The notes under the pieces are model-generated. The model did no database searches and was not told where the DNA came from. It saw only the letters and a program-made list of their open reading frames with translations. A program made the translations under genes and the position numbers. DNA of 37,083 nucleotides from Pseudomonas morbosilactucae. Its GTDB lineage: Bacteria > Pseudomonadota > Gammaproteobacteria > Pseudomonadales > Pseudomonadaceae. Positions 1 to 7,378 of the stretch are shown here, in pieces. Each line of letters begins with the position of its first letter. The stretch's first letter is position 1. The stretch spans positions 1-37,083 of the forward strand of contig NZ_JALQCW010000063.1 of NCBI RefSeq assembly GCF_023241715.1, written 5' to 3'.

Positions 1-152
1 CACCTGGGCGTTGTCCAGGTCGGTGCCCAGGGCGAAGGTGATGGTCAGGGTGATCTTGCCGTCAGCGGTGGATTGCGAGGACATGTAGAGCATGTTCTCG
101 ACCCCGGTGATTGCCTGTTCCAGGGGCGCAGCGACGGTTTCGCCGATGACCA
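1..152 (-). pseudogene. RND efflux permease fragment (MexF-like), 5' end missing
   Basis: Read from 152 down to 1, this piece encodes the start of the first periplasmic porter domain of an HAE1-type RND permease, with the family blocks ETVAAPLEQAITGVENM, LYMSSQS and ITFALGTDLDNAQV. The first roughly 55-60 residues of such a pump, including transmembrane helix 1, are absent and replaced by DsbE sequence in the same frame. It continues beyond the left edge, so it is unknown whether the rest of the pump is intact. The family assignment rests on remembered MexF-type sequences. Confidence 0.75.
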
Positions 153-591
153 TGCCTTTGGCGTCGATGAAGAAGGTTTCCGGAGCGCCGTAGACGCCGA
201 GGTTCAGGCCCAGGGTGCCCTCCTCGTCGCGGATGTTCAGTTGATACGGGTTGTGGAATTCCGCCAACCACTTGCGCGCATCTTCGTTGACGTCCTTGTA
301 GTTGATGCCATAAATCACCACGCCCTGCTGCGCCAGCTTGTTCAGCACCGGGTGCTCGACCCGGCAGGAAATGCACCAGGTGCCCCAGACATTGACCAGT
401 GCCGGCTTGCCCAACAGGTCGGCGCGGGTCAGCAGACTTTTACCCTCGACCGCTCCCAGGGTGAACTCCGGGAACGGCTTGCCGATCATCGCCGACGGCA
501 GCTCGGCTGGGTCCAGGTACAGGCCCCGGTACAGAAACACCGCCATCAGCAGAAACAGGGCCAGGGGCAGTACCATCATCCAACGTCTCAT
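1..591 (-). CDS. dsbE: DsbE/CcmG thioredoxin fused in frame to RND pump fragment, partial
   Basis: CcmG/DsbE reduces apocytochrome c thiols in the periplasm for haem attachment. The ATG at 589-591 overlaps the ccmF stop (ATGA), the usual ccm arrangement. Residues 3-22 form a hydrophobic anchor. The redox motif W-C-I-S-C lies in VNVWGTWCISCRVEHP, followed by typical DsbE sequence (GINYKDVNEDA, GVYGAPETFFIDAKG) up to about residue 146. The usual C-terminal third of the thioredoxin fold is missing. From about residue 148 the same frame reads VIGETVAAPLEQAITGVENM and LTITFALGTDLDNAQV, which belong to MexF-type RND permeases. The frame stays open to the window edge. Identity of each half is seen directly; the junction near position 150 is inferred from where the homologies change. 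The fusion is probably non-functional for cytochrome c maturation. Confidence 0.85.
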   Translation of the reverse strand, partial: MRRWMMVLPLALFLLMAVFLYRGLYLDPAELPSAMIGKPFPEFTLGAVEGKSLLTRADLLGKPALVNVWGTWCISCRVEHPVLNKLAQQGVVIYGINYKDVNEDARKWLAEFHNPYQLNIRDEEGTLGLNLGVYGAPETFFIDAKGMVIGETVAAPLEQAITGVENMLYMSSQSTADGKITLTITFALGTDLDNAQV

Positions 592-2575
592 GCTGCCGCT
601 CCTTCCATACCCAGCGCTTCGCGCACACGGCTTTTCACCTTGACCCGGTAACGCCGGTCCAACGCCGCCAGCAAGCCACCAAAACCCGTGAGCAAGCCAC
701 CGAACCAGATCCAGCGTACGAACGGCTTGACGTGCACCCGCACCGCCCAGGCGCCGTCACCCAGCGGTTCACCGAGGGCCACGTACAGGTCCCGGGTGAA
801 ACCGGCATCAATCCCGGCTTCGGTCATTACCGAGTTCTGCACCGTGTACAGGCGTTTCTCAGGGTGCAACACGGCCACTTCCTTGCCGTTGCGAACCACC
901 CGCACCGTGCCTTTGTCGGAGGTGAAGTTCGGCCCTTCGAAGTGCTTGGCGCCCTCAAAAATAAAGTGGTAACCGGCCAGGTCCATGGCCTCGCCCGGCG
1001 CCAGGCGCAGGTCGCGCTCGGCGCTGTTCTGGCTCGAAAGCACCACGCCCAGGGCGCAAACCGCGATCCCCAAGTGAGCGATCTGCATGCCCCAGTAACT
1101 GCGGGTCAGGCTGGGCAGGCCCTTGATCAGGCCTTTGTGGCGGGTCTTGTCGAACAGGTCGCGCACCCCGGCCAGCAGCACCCACGCCGCCAACATAAAG
1201 GTCGCCAGCACCGCCCAGTTGAAGTCACCGTAAGCAATACCCGCCACCACCGCCAGCGCGGCGCTGCCAAGTAGCACCGGGGTCAGCATGCCGACCAGCC
1301 AGTTGACCGGGGTGTCTTTCCAGCGCACCAGCACGCCGATTGCCATCACCACCATCAACAGCGCCATCAACGGAATGAACAGTGCATTGAAGTACGGCGG
1401 GCCAACCGACAACTTGGCACCACTCAGCGCGTCCAGCACCAACGGGTACAAGGTGCCTAGCAGAATCATCGAGGCCGCCACCACCAGCACCAGGTTGTTG
1501 CCCAGCAGCAAGGTTTCCCGCGACCACAGGTTGAAGCCGACATGGCTCTTGACCACAGCGCGCGCAGGGCAAACAGGGTCAGCGAGCCGCCGACCACAAA
1601 CAACAGGAAGATCAGGATAAACACGCCGCGCTCGGGGTCCGAAGCGAAGGCGTGCACCGAGGTCAGTACCCCGGAACGCACCAGGAAGGTCCCCAGCAGG
1701 CTCAAGGAGAACGCGGCAATGGCTAGCAACACCGTCCAGCTCTTGAACACGCCGCGCTTTTCCGTGACGGCCAGGGAGTGGATCAAGGCCGTACCCACCA
1801 GCCACGGCATGAAGGAGGCGTTTTCCACCGGGTCCCAGAACCACCAGCCGCCCCAGCCAAGCTCGTAATAGGCCCACCAGGAACCCAAGGTGATGCCGAT
1901 CCCGAGGAAAGCCCAGGCAACGATGGTCCATGGCCGCGACCAGCGCGCCCAGGCCGCATCGAGCCGCCCACCCAGCAGCGCGGCGATGGCGAAGGCAAAT
2001 GCCACGGAGAAGCCGACATACCCCATGTACAGCATCGGCGGGTGGACGATCAGGCCGATGTCTTGCAGCAACGGGTTGAGGTCGCGACCATCGGCCGGGA
2101 TCTGCGGCAAAATCCGCGCAAACGGGTTGGAGGTGAGGATCAAAAACAGCAGGAAGCCGGTGCTGATCATGCCCATCACCGCCAGTACCCGCGCCAGCAT
2201 CACTTGCGGCAACTGCCGGGAGAACACCGACACGGCGAATGTCCAGCCGCCCAGAATCAACGCCCAGAGCAGCAGAGAACCTTCGTGGGCGCCCCACACC
2301 GCGCTGAACTTGTAATACCAGGGCAAGGCGCTGTTGGAGTTGCTGGCCACATAGGCGACCGAAAAATCGTCGGTCATGAAAGCGTAGGTCAGGCAACCAA
2401 AAGAGAACGCCAGAAAGGCGAACTGGCCCCAGGCGGCGGGCTGGGCCAGGCTCATCCACAGCCGATCACCGCGCCAGGCACCCAGCAGCGGCACCACGGC
2501 CTGGACCAGGGCAAAACACAAGGCCAGGATCATGGCCAGTTGGCCCAGCTCCGGAATAAAAATGGCGGAAGTCAT
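588..2575 (-). pseudogene. ccmF: Cytochrome c haem lyase subunit CcmF, frameshifted
   Basis: CcmF is the large polytopic membrane subunit of the cytochrome c haem lyase. The start at 2573-2575 gives MTSAIFIPELGQLAM, and the tryptophan-rich WWD domain GWGGWWFWDPVENASFMPWL is present. Reading is continuous to about 1560, then the frame changes: one frame ends shortly after, while the expected VVKSHVGFNLWSRETLLLGN continues in the next frame to the stop at 588. The change lies in a GCGCGC tract near 1556-1566 and fits loss of one base. Joined, the product would be about 660 residues, the normal length. It sits between ccmE (3-bp gap) and dsbE (4-bp overlap). A sequencing error in the GC repeat is a real alternative to gene inactivation. 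Confidence 0.9.
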
Positions 2576-2578
2576 GGG

Positions 2579-3034
2579 TTAACCCTCTTTCGCTGGTGTC
2601 GGCGCCGACTGGCCGCTGTCTTTCAGGGCCTTGGTCACTTCTGGCGGCATGTACTTCTCGTCGTGCTTGGCCAGCACTTCGTCGGCCACCACTACGCCTT
2701 CGGCATTGAGCTTGCCCAGGGCGACGATGCCCTGCCCTTCACGAAACAGGTCCGGGAGGATGCCGCGGTAGGTGATGGTGACCGACTTGTTGAAGTCGGT
2801 GACCACGAACCTGACGTCCAGCGAGTCGCCCGAACGTTGCAGCGAGCCTTGCTCAACCATGCCGCCCGCGCGAATCCGCGTGCCCTGGGGCGCCTCACCG
2901 TTGGCGATCTGGGTCGGGGTGTAGAACAGGTTGATGTTTTCTTTCAGTGCGCTGAGGGCCAGGGCAACGGCGATGCCGATACCGGCCAGGATCGCCAGGA
3001 TGATCAAAAGACGCTTTTTACGCAGCGGATTCAC
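2579..3034 (-). CDS. ccmE: Cytochrome c maturation haem chaperone CcmE
   Basis: CcmE carries haem covalently in the periplasm between CcmC and the CcmF lyase. The GTG start at 3034 gives VNPLRKKRLLIILAIL and overlaps the ccmD stop (AAGTGAATC). This start is preferred over a longer upstream reading because of the translational coupling and the standard N-terminus. One transmembrane anchor covers about residues 8-28, followed by the OB-fold domain (GGMVEQGSLQR, VVTDFNKSVTITYRGILPDLF). The haem-binding histidine lies in LAKHDEKYMPPE near the C-terminus. The 151-residue length is normal and nothing looks damaged. It would nevertheless act only if a complete ccm system exists elsewhere. Confidence 0.93.
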   Translation of the reverse strand: MNPLRKKRLLIILAILAGIGIAVALALSALKENINLFYTPTQIANGEAPQGTRIRAGGMVEQGSLQRSGDSLDVRFVVTDFNKSVTITYRGILPDLFREGQGIVALGKLNAEGVVVADEVLAKHDEKYMPPEVTKALKDSGQSAPTPAKEG

Positions 3035-3207
3035 TTGCCATTCTCCCGGCGCAAACGACGCGCCTCTTGTTGCAGATAGCGCTTGCGGGCCAGGATCGGC
3101 ACCGCCAGTTCCTGGGCCAGGATCACCAGACAAATGCCATAGGCCGACCAGACATAAAGGCCGTGATGGCCCATGGAGAGAAAGTCACCGAAGGATGCAA
3201 AACTCAT
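3031..3207 (-). CDS. ccmD: Haem exporter accessory protein CcmD
   Basis: This is a small 58-residue reading frame, MSFASFGDFLSMGHHGLYVW at its start, with one membrane helix (about 17-37) and a basic C-terminal tail (ARKRYLQQEARRLRREN). This is the typical CcmD layout. CcmD helps release holo-CcmE from the CcmABC complex. Its ATG at 3205-3207 overlaps the ccmC stop (3204-3206) and its TGA overlaps the ccmE GTG, so ccmC, ccmD and ccmE are translationally coupled. CcmA and CcmB, the partners normally encoded upstream of ccmC, are missing from the window. Confidence 0.9.
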   Translation of the reverse strand: MSFASFGDFLSMGHHGLYVWSAYGICLVILAQELAVPILARKRYLQQEARRLRRENGK

Positions 3208-3959
3208 CGTATAGCCTCCAGGCTGCGTTGGACTTCGGCCTTGACCCAGCTGGTGCGGGCTTCGCGCTTGAGCACCTCAAGGCGCATGCGCAGCAACAGC
3301 AGCACGCCGAACAAACAGTAGAAGCCGAGCACCGTCAGCAACAGCGGCAGCCACATTTCAGCGGGCATCGCCGGCCTTTCGGTGAGGGTGAACGTGGCGC
3401 CCTGGTGCAGGGTGTTCCACCACTCCACCGAGTACTTGATGATCGGGATATTAATCACCCCGACAATCGCCAGCACCGCGCAAGCCTTGGCCGCGCTGTC
3501 TCGGTTAGTGATGGCGGCGTTTAGCGCGATAAGGCCTGCGTACAAAAACAGCAGGATCAGCATCGAGGTCAGCCGCGCATCCCAAACCCACCACGAGCCC
3601 CAGGTCGGTTTGCCCCAGATCGCCCCGGTCACCAGCGCCAGGAAAGTAATCGAATGCCCGATAGGCGCAGCGCATTGCAGGGCGACATCGGCAAGTTTCA
3701 TTTTCCACACCAGCCCGACCACACCACACACGGCCAGCATCACGTAGCAGGACTGGGCCAACATGGCCATCGGCACATGGATGTAGATGATGCGAAAGCT
3801 GTTGCCTTGCTGGTAGTCCGGCGGCGCGAAGGCCAGGCCCCAGACCACGCCGATACCAATCAGCAACAAGGCGGCGATGCTCAGCCAGGGCAACAGCTTG
3901 CCGCTGATGCCGTAAAACCATTTGGGTGAGCCGAGCTTATGAAACCAGGTCCAGTTCAA
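3204..3959 (-). CDS. ccmC: Haem exporter protein CcmC with altered TTG start
   Basis: CcmC is the inner-membrane protein that loads haem onto CcmE. The 251-residue frame NWTWFHKLGSPKWFYGISGK to VKAEVQ has six expected membrane segments, the WWD motif WGSWWVWDARLTS, and histidine ligand regions IIYIHVPMA and WWNTLHQGAT. The first codon is TTG (3957-3959) instead of the ATG expected before AACTGG. It sits inside the last bases of truncated benC (CTT TGA / TTG AAC). The upstream ccmA-ccmB genes and the native ribosome binding site are gone, so expression would depend on read-through from the ben operon. The coding body is intact; the 5' boundary appears to be a recombination junction. Confidence 0.88.
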   Translation of the reverse strand: MNWTWFHKLGSPKWFYGISGKLLPWLSIAALLLIGIGVVWGLAFAPPDYQQGNSFRIIYIHVPMAMLAQSCYVMLAVCGVVGLVWKMKLADVALQCAAPIGHSITFLALVTGAIWGKPTWGSWWVWDARLTSMLILLFLYAGLIALNAAITNRDSAAKACAVLAIVGVINIPIIKYSVEWWNTLHQGATFTLTERPAMPAEMWLPLLLTVLGFYCLFGVLLLLRMRLEVLKREARTSWVKAEVQRSLEAIR

Positions 3960-4501
3960 AGGAAGGTACTCATCAACCCACCCGGCACGTTGCGGATCAG
4001 AAAGCTGACCTCGCCGTTTTTCTGCAGGGAGCTGAAAGAGTAGGCGCGAGTCTGCTCGCTACCGGGAACGCCGAGGTTGACATACTGCCCTGGGAGGAAT
4101 GCCAGGTTACCGAGTGCCTCGCCCTTGGTTGACAGCGCAATAGTACTGTCGGATAGCTGGCGTACCAAACTGATGCTGACCTGAAAGCTGGCCTGTTCGG
4201 TCTTGCAGACCTGCGACGAGGCCGGCACCCACACCACGCAGTCGCTCTCTGCACGCATCTGGCAGGTCAGCACATAACCCAGCTTAGCCTCTTCCTCGCT
4301 CAGCGCGTCTTCGATGTATTCCTGGCCCAGGTCGTAGCGGCCGGCATCGGCAAAGCACTTACAGGTACCGCAGGCGCCGTCGCGGCAGTCCAGCGGAATG
4401 TTGATACCCTGGCGGTAGGCGGCATCGGCCACGGTTTCGTCAGCAGTGACACCAATGAAGCGGGTGACCCCGTCCTCGAAATTCAAAGCGATCTTGTGCA
4501 T
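3956..4501 (-). pseudogene. benC: Benzoate/toluate dioxygenase reductase, 3' truncated
   Basis: BenC/XylZ passes electrons from NADH through FAD and a [2Fe-2S] ferredoxin domain to the oxygenase. The ATG at 4499-4501 follows the ribosome binding site GAGGTG. The plant-type ferredoxin domain is complete, with CRDGACGTCKC and a fourth cysteine in GYVLTCQM. The start of the FAD domain follows (FLPGQYVNLGVPGSEQTRAY, SFSSL, IRNVPGGLMSTFL). The frame stops at residue 181 where family members have about 335, removing the rest of the FAD domain and all of the NADH-binding domain. The break coincides with the first codon of ccmC. It could still make a ferredoxin-like polypeptide but cannot accept electrons from NADH. 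Confidence 0.9.
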
Positions 4502-4525
4502 GACGCACCTCGCGAATAGCAGCAA

Positions 4526-5014
4526 TCAGATGTGGTAGATATCGATGACCTGACGGACGTAGTCGTTCTTCAGGACCACCTTCTTGGCCTTGATCAGCGG
4601 GCGTTCGCCTCGCAAATCAAGGGTGTAGAAGCTGGTGCCAAAGTAGCTGTCGGTGGTCTTGTAGCGAAAGCTCAGGGTGTGCCAGTTAAAGCGCAGGCGA
4701 CATAGCTCGTCGCCTTGCTCGAGCAGTTCCAGGTTGCTGATGTTATGCGAGGTACGAGTATCGGGCATGGTCGCGCTGGAGCGCTCGGTCTTGATCCGGA
4801 ATACCCGGTCTTCTAGGCCGCCACGATTGCCGTACCAGATCAGCGATATTTCCCGCTGTGGATCTTCGGTGAGCTGGTCGTTGTCGTCCCACGCCGGCAT
4901 CCAGAAGGTTGCCTCGGCGGCATAGCACTGCAACCATTTTTCCCACTGGCTGTCGTCCAGGTAGCGCGCCTCTTCGTAGAGAAAGTCACGCACTTGCTCA
5001 AAGGAAATGCCCAT
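4526..5014 (-). CDS. benB: Benzoate/toluate 1,2-dioxygenase small (beta) subunit
   Basis: This is the beta subunit of the alpha3beta3 terminal oxygenase that converts benzoate or methylbenzoates to the cis-diol carboxylate. The 162-residue protein (MGISFEQVRDFLYEEARYLD start, KVVLKNDYVRQVIDIYHI end) has the cone-shaped SnoaL/NTF2-like fold typical of BenB/XylY and the conserved block LIWYGNRGGLEDRVFRIKTE. Its ATG overlaps the benA stop (TAATG), so the two subunits are translationally coupled. benC follows after 24 bp. No damage is visible. BenB and XylY cannot be told apart confidently by eye. Confidence 0.92.
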   Translation of the reverse strand: MGISFEQVRDFLYEEARYLDDSQWEKWLQCYAAEATFWMPAWDDNDQLTEDPQREISLIWYGNRGGLEDRVFRIKTERSSATMPDTRTSHNISNLELLEQGDELCRLRFNWHTLSFRYKTTDSYFGTSFYTLDLRGERPLIKAKKVVLKNDYVRQVIDIYHI

Positions 5015-6369
5015 TAAACGGTCTCCACTGGAATCAACTGCTGATCGGTAGCGAGTGCTTTGAGCATGGTTTCCTGCCAGTACTTGTGTTGCAGTACGAA
5101 CAGGCCTTCATCTTCGGTACGCACGCCACTGAGCAGTGGGTGCAGATCGATTTCCTGGGCGGCGGCATCTGCACCTTCGACCCAGTGCGTGGCCCCACGG
5201 GACATGTCGTTCCAGCCACGCCCACCTTGGTAGCCCACCTGGCAGGAGCGGAATTCTTCAAGGTCATCGGGCGTAGCCATACCGCTGACATTGAAGAAGT
5301 CTTCGTACTGACGAATACGTTGCGAGCGCGCATCAGCACTCTCCCCCTTTGGGGCGATGCAATAGATGGTGATTTCGGTCTTGTCCACGGAAATTGGCCG
5401 TGCAATGCGGATCTGCGAGCTGAACTGGTCCATCAGATAAACGTTGGGGTACAAGCACAGGTTGCGCGAGTTCTCAATCATCCAGTTGGCGCGAGCCTGG
5501 CCGAAGTCTGCGGCCAGTTCGTCGCGGCGCTCGAACAGTGGACGGTCCTCTGGATTGGCCCAGCGGGTCCATAGCAGCAGATGCCCCTTGGCGAAGGAAT
5601 AAAAACCGCCACCATTCTTGGCCCATCCACCGGCACTCATGGTTTTTACTTCATCGCCGGCCTCGCGCAGCTTGCGTTGGGCCTGGGTGGCAGCATAGTT
5701 CCAGTGCACGGCGCTGACATGGTAGCCGTCAGCACCGTTTTCGGCGGTCAGCTTCCAATTGCCTTCATAAATGTAGGAGGAAGAGCCGCGCAGCACTTCC
5801 AAGCCTTCGGGCGACTGGTCGACGATCATGTCGATGATCTTCGCGGACTCGCCCAGGTGCTCCACCAGTGGTACCACATCGGGATTGAGGCTGCCGAACA
5901 GAAAGCCGCGATAGGACTCGAAGCGAGCGACCTTTGTCAGGTCATGGGAACCTTCGCAATTGAAGCTCGCAGGGTAACCGGCATCAACGGGATCCTTGAC
6001 CTTAAGCAATTTACCGGAGTTGTTGAAAGTCCAGCCGTGGAACGGACAAGTGTAGGATGATTTATTGCCGGTCTTGTGTCGGCAGAGCATGGCGCCACGA
6101 TGGCTGCAGGCGTTGAGGAAAGCATTGAGCACCCCATCCTTATTGCGTGCGATGAAGATCGACTGACGTCCCATAGTGGTAGCGAGGTAGTCATTTTTCT
6201 CGGGGATTTGGCTTTCGTGTGCAAGGTATAGCCAGTTACCTTCGAAAATATGTTTCATTTCGAGGTCAAATAGACGAGGGTCTGTAAACATCTCGCGCTT
6301 GCAGCGGTAGACGCCCTTATTACGATCTTCTTCAAGTAACGAGTTAAGGTATTCGAACCCCAAGGACAT
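5014..6369 (-). CDS. benA: Benzoate/toluate 1,2-dioxygenase large (alpha) subunit
   Basis: This is the catalytic Rieske non-haem iron subunit. The start MSLGFEYLNSLLEEDRNKGV follows the ribosome binding site GGAGGC (complement of 6377-6382). The Rieske ligands are Cys88, His90, Cys108 and His111 (ACSHRG and TCPFHGW). The mononuclear iron and bridging residues lie in ENGADGYHVSAVHWNY (Asp214, His217, His222). At 451 residues it has the family length. Several blocks (KLTAENGADGYHVSAVHW, HLLLWTRWANPEDRP) look closer to plasmid XylX than to chromosomal BenA, which agrees with the XylS-like regulator and operator upstream. It may therefore accept methylbenzoates as well as benzoate. Substrate range is inference; the enzyme family is certain. 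Confidence 0.93.
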   Translation of the reverse strand: MSLGFEYLNSLLEEDRNKGVYRCKREMFTDPRLFDLEMKHIFEGNWLYLAHESQIPEKNDYLATTMGRQSIFIARNKDGVLNAFLNACSHRGAMLCRHKTGNKSSYTCPFHGWTFNNSGKLLKVKDPVDAGYPASFNCEGSHDLTKVARFESYRGFLFGSLNPDVVPLVEHLGESAKIIDMIVDQSPEGLEVLRGSSSYIYEGNWKLTAENGADGYHVSAVHWNYAATQAQRKLREAGDEVKTMSAGGWAKNGGGFYSFAKGHLLLWTRWANPEDRPLFERRDELAADFGQARANWMIENSRNLCLYPNVYLMDQFSSQIRIARPISVDKTEITIYCIAPKGESADARSQRIRQYEDFFNVSGMATPDDLEEFRSCQVGYQGGRGWNDMSRGATHWVEGADAAAQEIDLHPLLSGVRTEDEGLFVLQHKYWQETMLKALATDQQLIPVETV

Positions 6370-6402
6370 AGCCGTAGCCTCCGTTTTTATTATTCAGGTC
6401 TA

Positions 6403-6468
6403 CATAAACTAGCGCTTACTATCACAGATGGATATCCGATTACTGCTGACCACCATCCGTTTTTTGCT
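6403..6468 (-). promoter_or_regulatory. Pm-type promoter with XylS/BenR operator upstream of benA
   Basis: On the minus strand two 15-bp direct repeats lie upstream of benA: AGCAAAAAACGGATG (complement of 6454-6468) and AGCAGTAATCGGATA (6433-6447), separated by the 6-bp spacer GTGGTC. The TOL Pm promoter has the same layout, a TGCA-N6-GGNTA repeat, a 6-bp spacer and a second repeat. Twenty-one bases after the second repeat comes TAGTTTATG (6403-6411), at the same distance as the TAGGCTTTATG -10 region in Pm. Sequence and spacing are seen directly; binding by the neighbouring XylS-like protein is inferred from the known XylS/BenR sites. Confidence 0.85.
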
Positions 6469-6523
6469 GAACTAACGTAAAGCAAGCTCATTCATTCGAA
6501 ACAAATCGCGCCGAGGCAGCCAA

Positions 6524-7378
6524 TCAAACCCGACGCATTAAAGTTTCAGACGGCAGCTCACCAAAACGATCCTTATAAAAACTCGAAAACCTCCCTAGAT
6601 GAACAAAACCGTAGTCAAATGCTAATCCAGTTATGCTTTTAATATTGCATGTGGAATCAGTCAGGCATTCTCGAACCTTGTCCAGCCTTCTGCCTCTTAT
6701 ATACCTCTTTGGAGATACACCTACATACCGCTCAAACAGCGTATAAAAAACACGCACACCTACACCAGCCAAACCAGCCAGCTCCTCGACCCGCACATCC
6801 ATATTGCCATCAATATAAGAGTCGATTGTCTCGAGCATTACGGCGATTGTTGCATTATGGCCTGCGCGAAGCACATTAGACTTCAACAAGCTCAGCATTT
6901 TAGCTGCAAAAATATATTGATAGCTTTTATCAACTCTATAAGCTCTATTTTCTGATTCAGCTTCCTTACGCATCATGTCTAGCAAGGCAGCTAGACCTTC
7001 AACGTCGGCTAAACTATAGAACGCTTCTATAAAACGAATGCCGTGCTTGGGATAGACCCATCGCTGTTCAGAGCAGACGTCTTCGAGAACCCTCAACGGC
7101 ACCTTGAGGATAAACTTCTCACAATCTTCAGAGTACGTAAAATCCACTGGCTCATCTGGATTAATTACTATCAACTCACCCGCCCGAAGACAAAGACAAC
7201 GCCCTTTAACACGCCACAAACAACTCCCGCGCAATAAAATATGGATATGATATACATCATTCAAGGCAGCGGAGCTTACCCTTGTACTTCCTCCGTAGGT
7301 GATTCGGCATAGATCAAGATCCGCCAAAGCACGGTAACTCAAGCCAACTCGCACACCTCGATAGTCAGTCAGAACCAT
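6524..7378 (-). CDS. AraC/XylS-family activator, XylS/BenR-like
   Basis: This is a probable benzoate-responsive activator of the downstream dioxygenase genes. The 284-residue frame resembles XylS throughout: LDLCRITYGGSTRV, a sensor-domain block CLWRVKGR...GELIVINPDEP, and TYSEDCEKFILKVP. The C-terminal double helix-turn-helix runs from about residue 185 to the end (VEELAGLAGVGVRVFYTLFE, PKRYIRGRRLDKVRECL, SITGLAFDYGFVHLGRFSSF). It lacks about 30-40 N-terminal residues of XylS (321 residues). An in-frame stop lies only two codons upstream of the ATG, while a plausible N-terminal piece is readable in another frame at 7369-7440. The gene may therefore be frameshifted. Its DNA is visibly more A+T-rich than its neighbours, consistent with horizontal transfer. 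It is transcribed towards benA with a 154-bp gap that holds the operator. Confidence 0.85.
   Translation of the reverse strand: MVLTDYRGVRVGLSYRALADLDLCRITYGGSTRVSSAALNDVYHIHILLRGSCLWRVKGRCLCLRAGELIVINPDEPVDFTYSEDCEKFILKVPLRVLEDVCSEQRWVYPKHGIRFIEAFYSLADVEGLAALLDMMRKEAESENRAYRVDKSYQYIFAAKMLSLLKSNVLRAGHNATIAVMLETIDSYIDGNMDVRVEELAGLAGVGVRVFYTLFERYVGVSPKRYIRGRRLDKVRECLTDSTCNIKSITGLAFDYGFVHLGRFSSFYKDRFGELPSETLMRRV

Noticed and set aside
1778..3079. 433-codon plus-strand open frame across ccmF-ccmE
   Set aside because: It lies antisense to clear ccmF and ccmE coding sequence, has low-complexity Gln/His/Arg-rich composition and resembles no protein; it is a by-product of high G+C codon use.
5581..6060. 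159-codon plus-strand open frame inside benA
   Set aside because: It is antisense to the Rieske subunit and not protein-like.
5014..6369. Identification as anthranilate dioxygenase AntA
   Set aside because: The N-terminus, Rieske region and C-terminal blocks follow BenA/XylX and not the AntA pattern, and the XylS-like regulator with Pm-type operator agrees with benzoate/toluate dioxygenase.
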